Assembly (NCBI GenBank): GCA_948099385.1
Contig: CANUEZ040000168.1
Location: forward strand, 10,636,001-10,700,000
Origin: Fasciola hepatica
Taxonomy: Eukaryota; Platyhelminthes; Trematoda; Plagiorchiida; Fasciolidae
Length of the DNA stretch: 64,000 nt
Reading direction: 5' to 3'
The notes under the pieces were generated by a model. It ran no database searches. It was not told the DNA's origin and saw only the letters and a list, made by a program, of their open reading frames with translations. The position numbers and the translations under genes were made by a program. Numbering within the stretch: position 1 is the first letter of the stretch; each line of letters opens with the position of its first letter. Shown here piece after piece: positions 62,091-64,000 of the stretch.

Positions 62091-63020
62091 CCCTACTCCA
62101 TTCTTTTTTAAGATACAATTTTTGTTTCCCCGTCATGCGATAAAATGCAGCAGGCTAAGGCCTTTTTTGTTTATTTAGTTGTCCCCTCAGGTATTCTCGA
62201 GGTCGAGCACGGCAGCAAGTTGAGACAGTGAACCTGTCTATCCAAAGCCACTGCCGGTTCTTCGAGAGCTTGTCATCCTTTTCCTTGCTGTCCATCACTC
62301 AACAACGACAACATTGGGACCATGTGGCAGTCGAAGCTCCGTGGGAATATTGCGGCCCTCGAGTACAAGAACCTGGAGGTACGCGGGCCAAAGCCACTAG
62401 TGATGTGACCTGGTCTGTACCACCGTCCAGGCAATTATCTTCCATCTCACCGGCAACACAAGAAGCAAAATGAAGTCAAGGCCAGTATCCTGAACCCTTT
62501 TACTTTGTCCAGTGGTCTATCCTCCGGCTAGCCGGCGATACCGGATGCATGATACTGTTAAGATTTGTTTTTTGAAACCCCTTCTTCCCCGTCGCCCTTT
62601 ATCCGGTGAACTAGCTTCCAGCTAACCCGTGACATTCAGGTGTTCTCAAGTCCTGAATTTCGAGGATTTGGGCCTAACTGTACCGGTCCTCGAGGGAATC
62701 TTTGATCTTCTGTCAGATTTACCGAGCTGAAACGAGAGTAAAGGGAAGCGATAGGGGGGGGGGAACGGAGGCGGCAACGAAAACAAAACATACATTACAT
62801 CATGCAAAGTCTCACTATAAACAGTACCCTAAGCGGAATGGGGGTGCGACGTACATGAATATATAGCGTAAGGGAAACGCAACAAAAGACATCTATTTCA
62901 CTTTTTTGAACAAGAGGTTACTGACGAAAACCGAGGTAGGGGTTTAACTTATTTTGAAGATAGTTTTGTTCTGAGAAAGAACAATATCTCCCGGGGAGAG
63001 TTTCACAGAGTAATAATCCT
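62091..63020. other. Unassigned sequence with a G10 run
   Basis: There is no protein family or RNA gene visible; the 81-codon plus frame at 62,228-62,473 has no motif. A run of ten G occurs at 62,754-62,763. Parts may be untranslated tails of the LINEs on either side (LINE-E' ends and LINE-G ends toward this gap). Confidence 0.4.
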
Positions 63021-64000
63021 GTAGCTAAAAAGGTTATTTCACAGATAAGTGTATGGTCTCGGATTACAGACCTTTCTGCTATGATCACGGAGAGAAGAGG
63101 CTGGACAGATGGCGAGGAAGCTACCACTTCGACCTGATTCAGAAAGGAGAACCATCCAAAAAAGATCACCTCCTACTTGTGTTAAGTCAAGACCATACAG
63201 AATGAGGAGTGAGAGGTGGGCAGGATAAGGTAGGTGGGACAAATCTGGCATTGCTCTGGAGGAAGCTCTCTGAACCCTTTCTAGGGCCTCACAACCTCGG
63301 ACAAGACCAGAGTGCACTATCTGACTACAGTACTCCAGCAGAGGTCGGATATACGTGCCGAAAATTATGGGGAAATCATCCTTAGATATGCGCGGGAGGA
63401 ACCTTCTAATTACATTTAGGATTCGAAAGGCAGACTTGCTCGCAAGTTGGTGGTGATGAGAGAGGGACAAGTTACAATCTACCCACAAACCGAGCACTTT
63501 GTGTCGGTCAACTCCAGGCAGTGTGGTTGCTCCGTTAATGAAGAACGTGTGACCAGTCTCTCAGCCGAAAGATATGCCCCCGCATTTGTCATCGTTGACT
63601 GGGGTGTTCCAATCCTTGGACTGCAGTTTCTTTTCATCAACTGCAACTTGCAGGTTTTCAGTGCTTGAACTACATAGGGTTACATCATTTGCATACATGG
63701 CAGCGTTCACAGGGAGGGCTATCGGAAGATCATTTATGTAGGTCAAGAAAAGGAGGGGACCTAAGACTGGCCCTTGGGGAGCCCAGTTGTTACTGAGGAG
63801 GGTTGAGACAAAAAGTTCCCCACCTCAAACTCAAAGGGGCGATCTGCAAGAAAGCTGCCTAAGATGTCCAACATGAAGCCTGTAGTCCCGTTCGCTTGCA
63901 GCTTATAAAGAAGAGGGGCATAGGGGGCCTTTTCGAAGGCCTCGGCAAAATCGATGAATGCAGCGTGTGAGAGCTGGCCATCATCGTAGGCTTCTTCCAG
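63021..64000 (-). mobile_element. LINE-G, 3' part of a non-LTR retrotransposon, cut by the window edge
   Basis: The minus strand enters at 64,000 inside the RT palm: AAFIDFAEAFEKAPYAPLLY (first catalytic aspartate block), then SVTTGLPKGQ (S-G-x-PQG block). Frame 63,746-63,561 has TYINDLPIALPVNAAMYAND, then VTLCSSSTENLQVAVDE. Here YADD reads YAND, so one catalytic aspartate is lost. Frame 63,497-63,039 has VLGLWVDCNLSLSHHHQLAS, IIFGTYIRPLLEYCSQI and ALERVQRASSRAMPDL, the C-terminal domain. The sequence differs from LINE-A, -C, -E and -F. Confidence 0.82.

Noticed and set aside
1..64000. Host genes with introns, tRNA or rRNA genes, CRISPR arrays, phage or bacterial operons
   Set aside because: I looked on both strands and saw no exon-like conserved protein outside the retroelements, no cloverleaf tRNA, no rRNA core sequence and no regularly spaced short repeats.

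Overview
This window looks like repeat-dense nuclear DNA of an animal. I infer a parasitic flatworm (cestode or trematode), because the reverse-transcriptase sequences (CR1/jockey-like, RTE-like, BEL/Pao, Ty3/gypsy) resemble the retroelement set I associate with those genomes. The species call is inference only. I found no host protein-coding gene, rRNA or tRNA gene, CRISPR array or bacterial feature. Almost every open reading frame that can be explained is a piece of a retrotransposon; most of the rest are chance frames.

Layout. 1-3.1 kb: 5' half of a minus-strand LINE (here called LINE-C), running off the left edge. 3.25-13.9 kb: two copies of a second minus-strand LINE (LINE-A1, LINE-A2) around a decayed plus-strand Ty3/gypsy pol, with two diverged LTR-like repeats. 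13.9-15.9 kb: two tRNA-derived SINE-like units. 15.85-17.6 and 24.3-25.6 kb: 5'-truncated LINE-C copies that hold only 3' untranslated sequence. 18.87-22.97 kb: a young BEL/Pao element with near-identical 359-bp LTRs, a perfect 5-bp target duplication and a nearly open Gag-protease frame, but no reverse transcriptase or integrase. 26.1-26.7 kb: a fold-back inverted repeat. 28.5-31.4 kb: an RTE-like LINE on the plus strand. 33.3-37.15 kb: a decayed minus-strand LINE (LINE-F). 37.9-48.1 kb: a decayed but nearly complete BEL/Pao gag-pol (minus strand) between 362-bp direct repeats, with a LINE-C copy nested inside its integrase. 49.7-57.9 kb: a nearly full-length LINE-C. 58.5-62.1 kb: two plus-strand LINE pieces (LINE-E, LINE-E'). 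63.0-64.0 kb: another minus-strand LINE (LINE-G), running off the right edge.

How the parts relate. LINEs copy themselves by target-primed reverse transcription using the endonuclease and RT they encode. LTR elements use Gag, protease, RT/RNase H and integrase. No element here looks able to do this on its own, since every pol region carries stops, frameshifts or missing domains. The BEL/Pao element at 18.87 kb is nevertheless recent by its LTRs and target duplication, so its enzymes probably came from another element. The best candidates for something undescribed are that RT-less BEL/Pao element, the LINE-C family with about 3.4 kb of strongly strand-biased 3' sequence, and the mosaic (gene-conversion-like) relationship of the two LINE-A copies.
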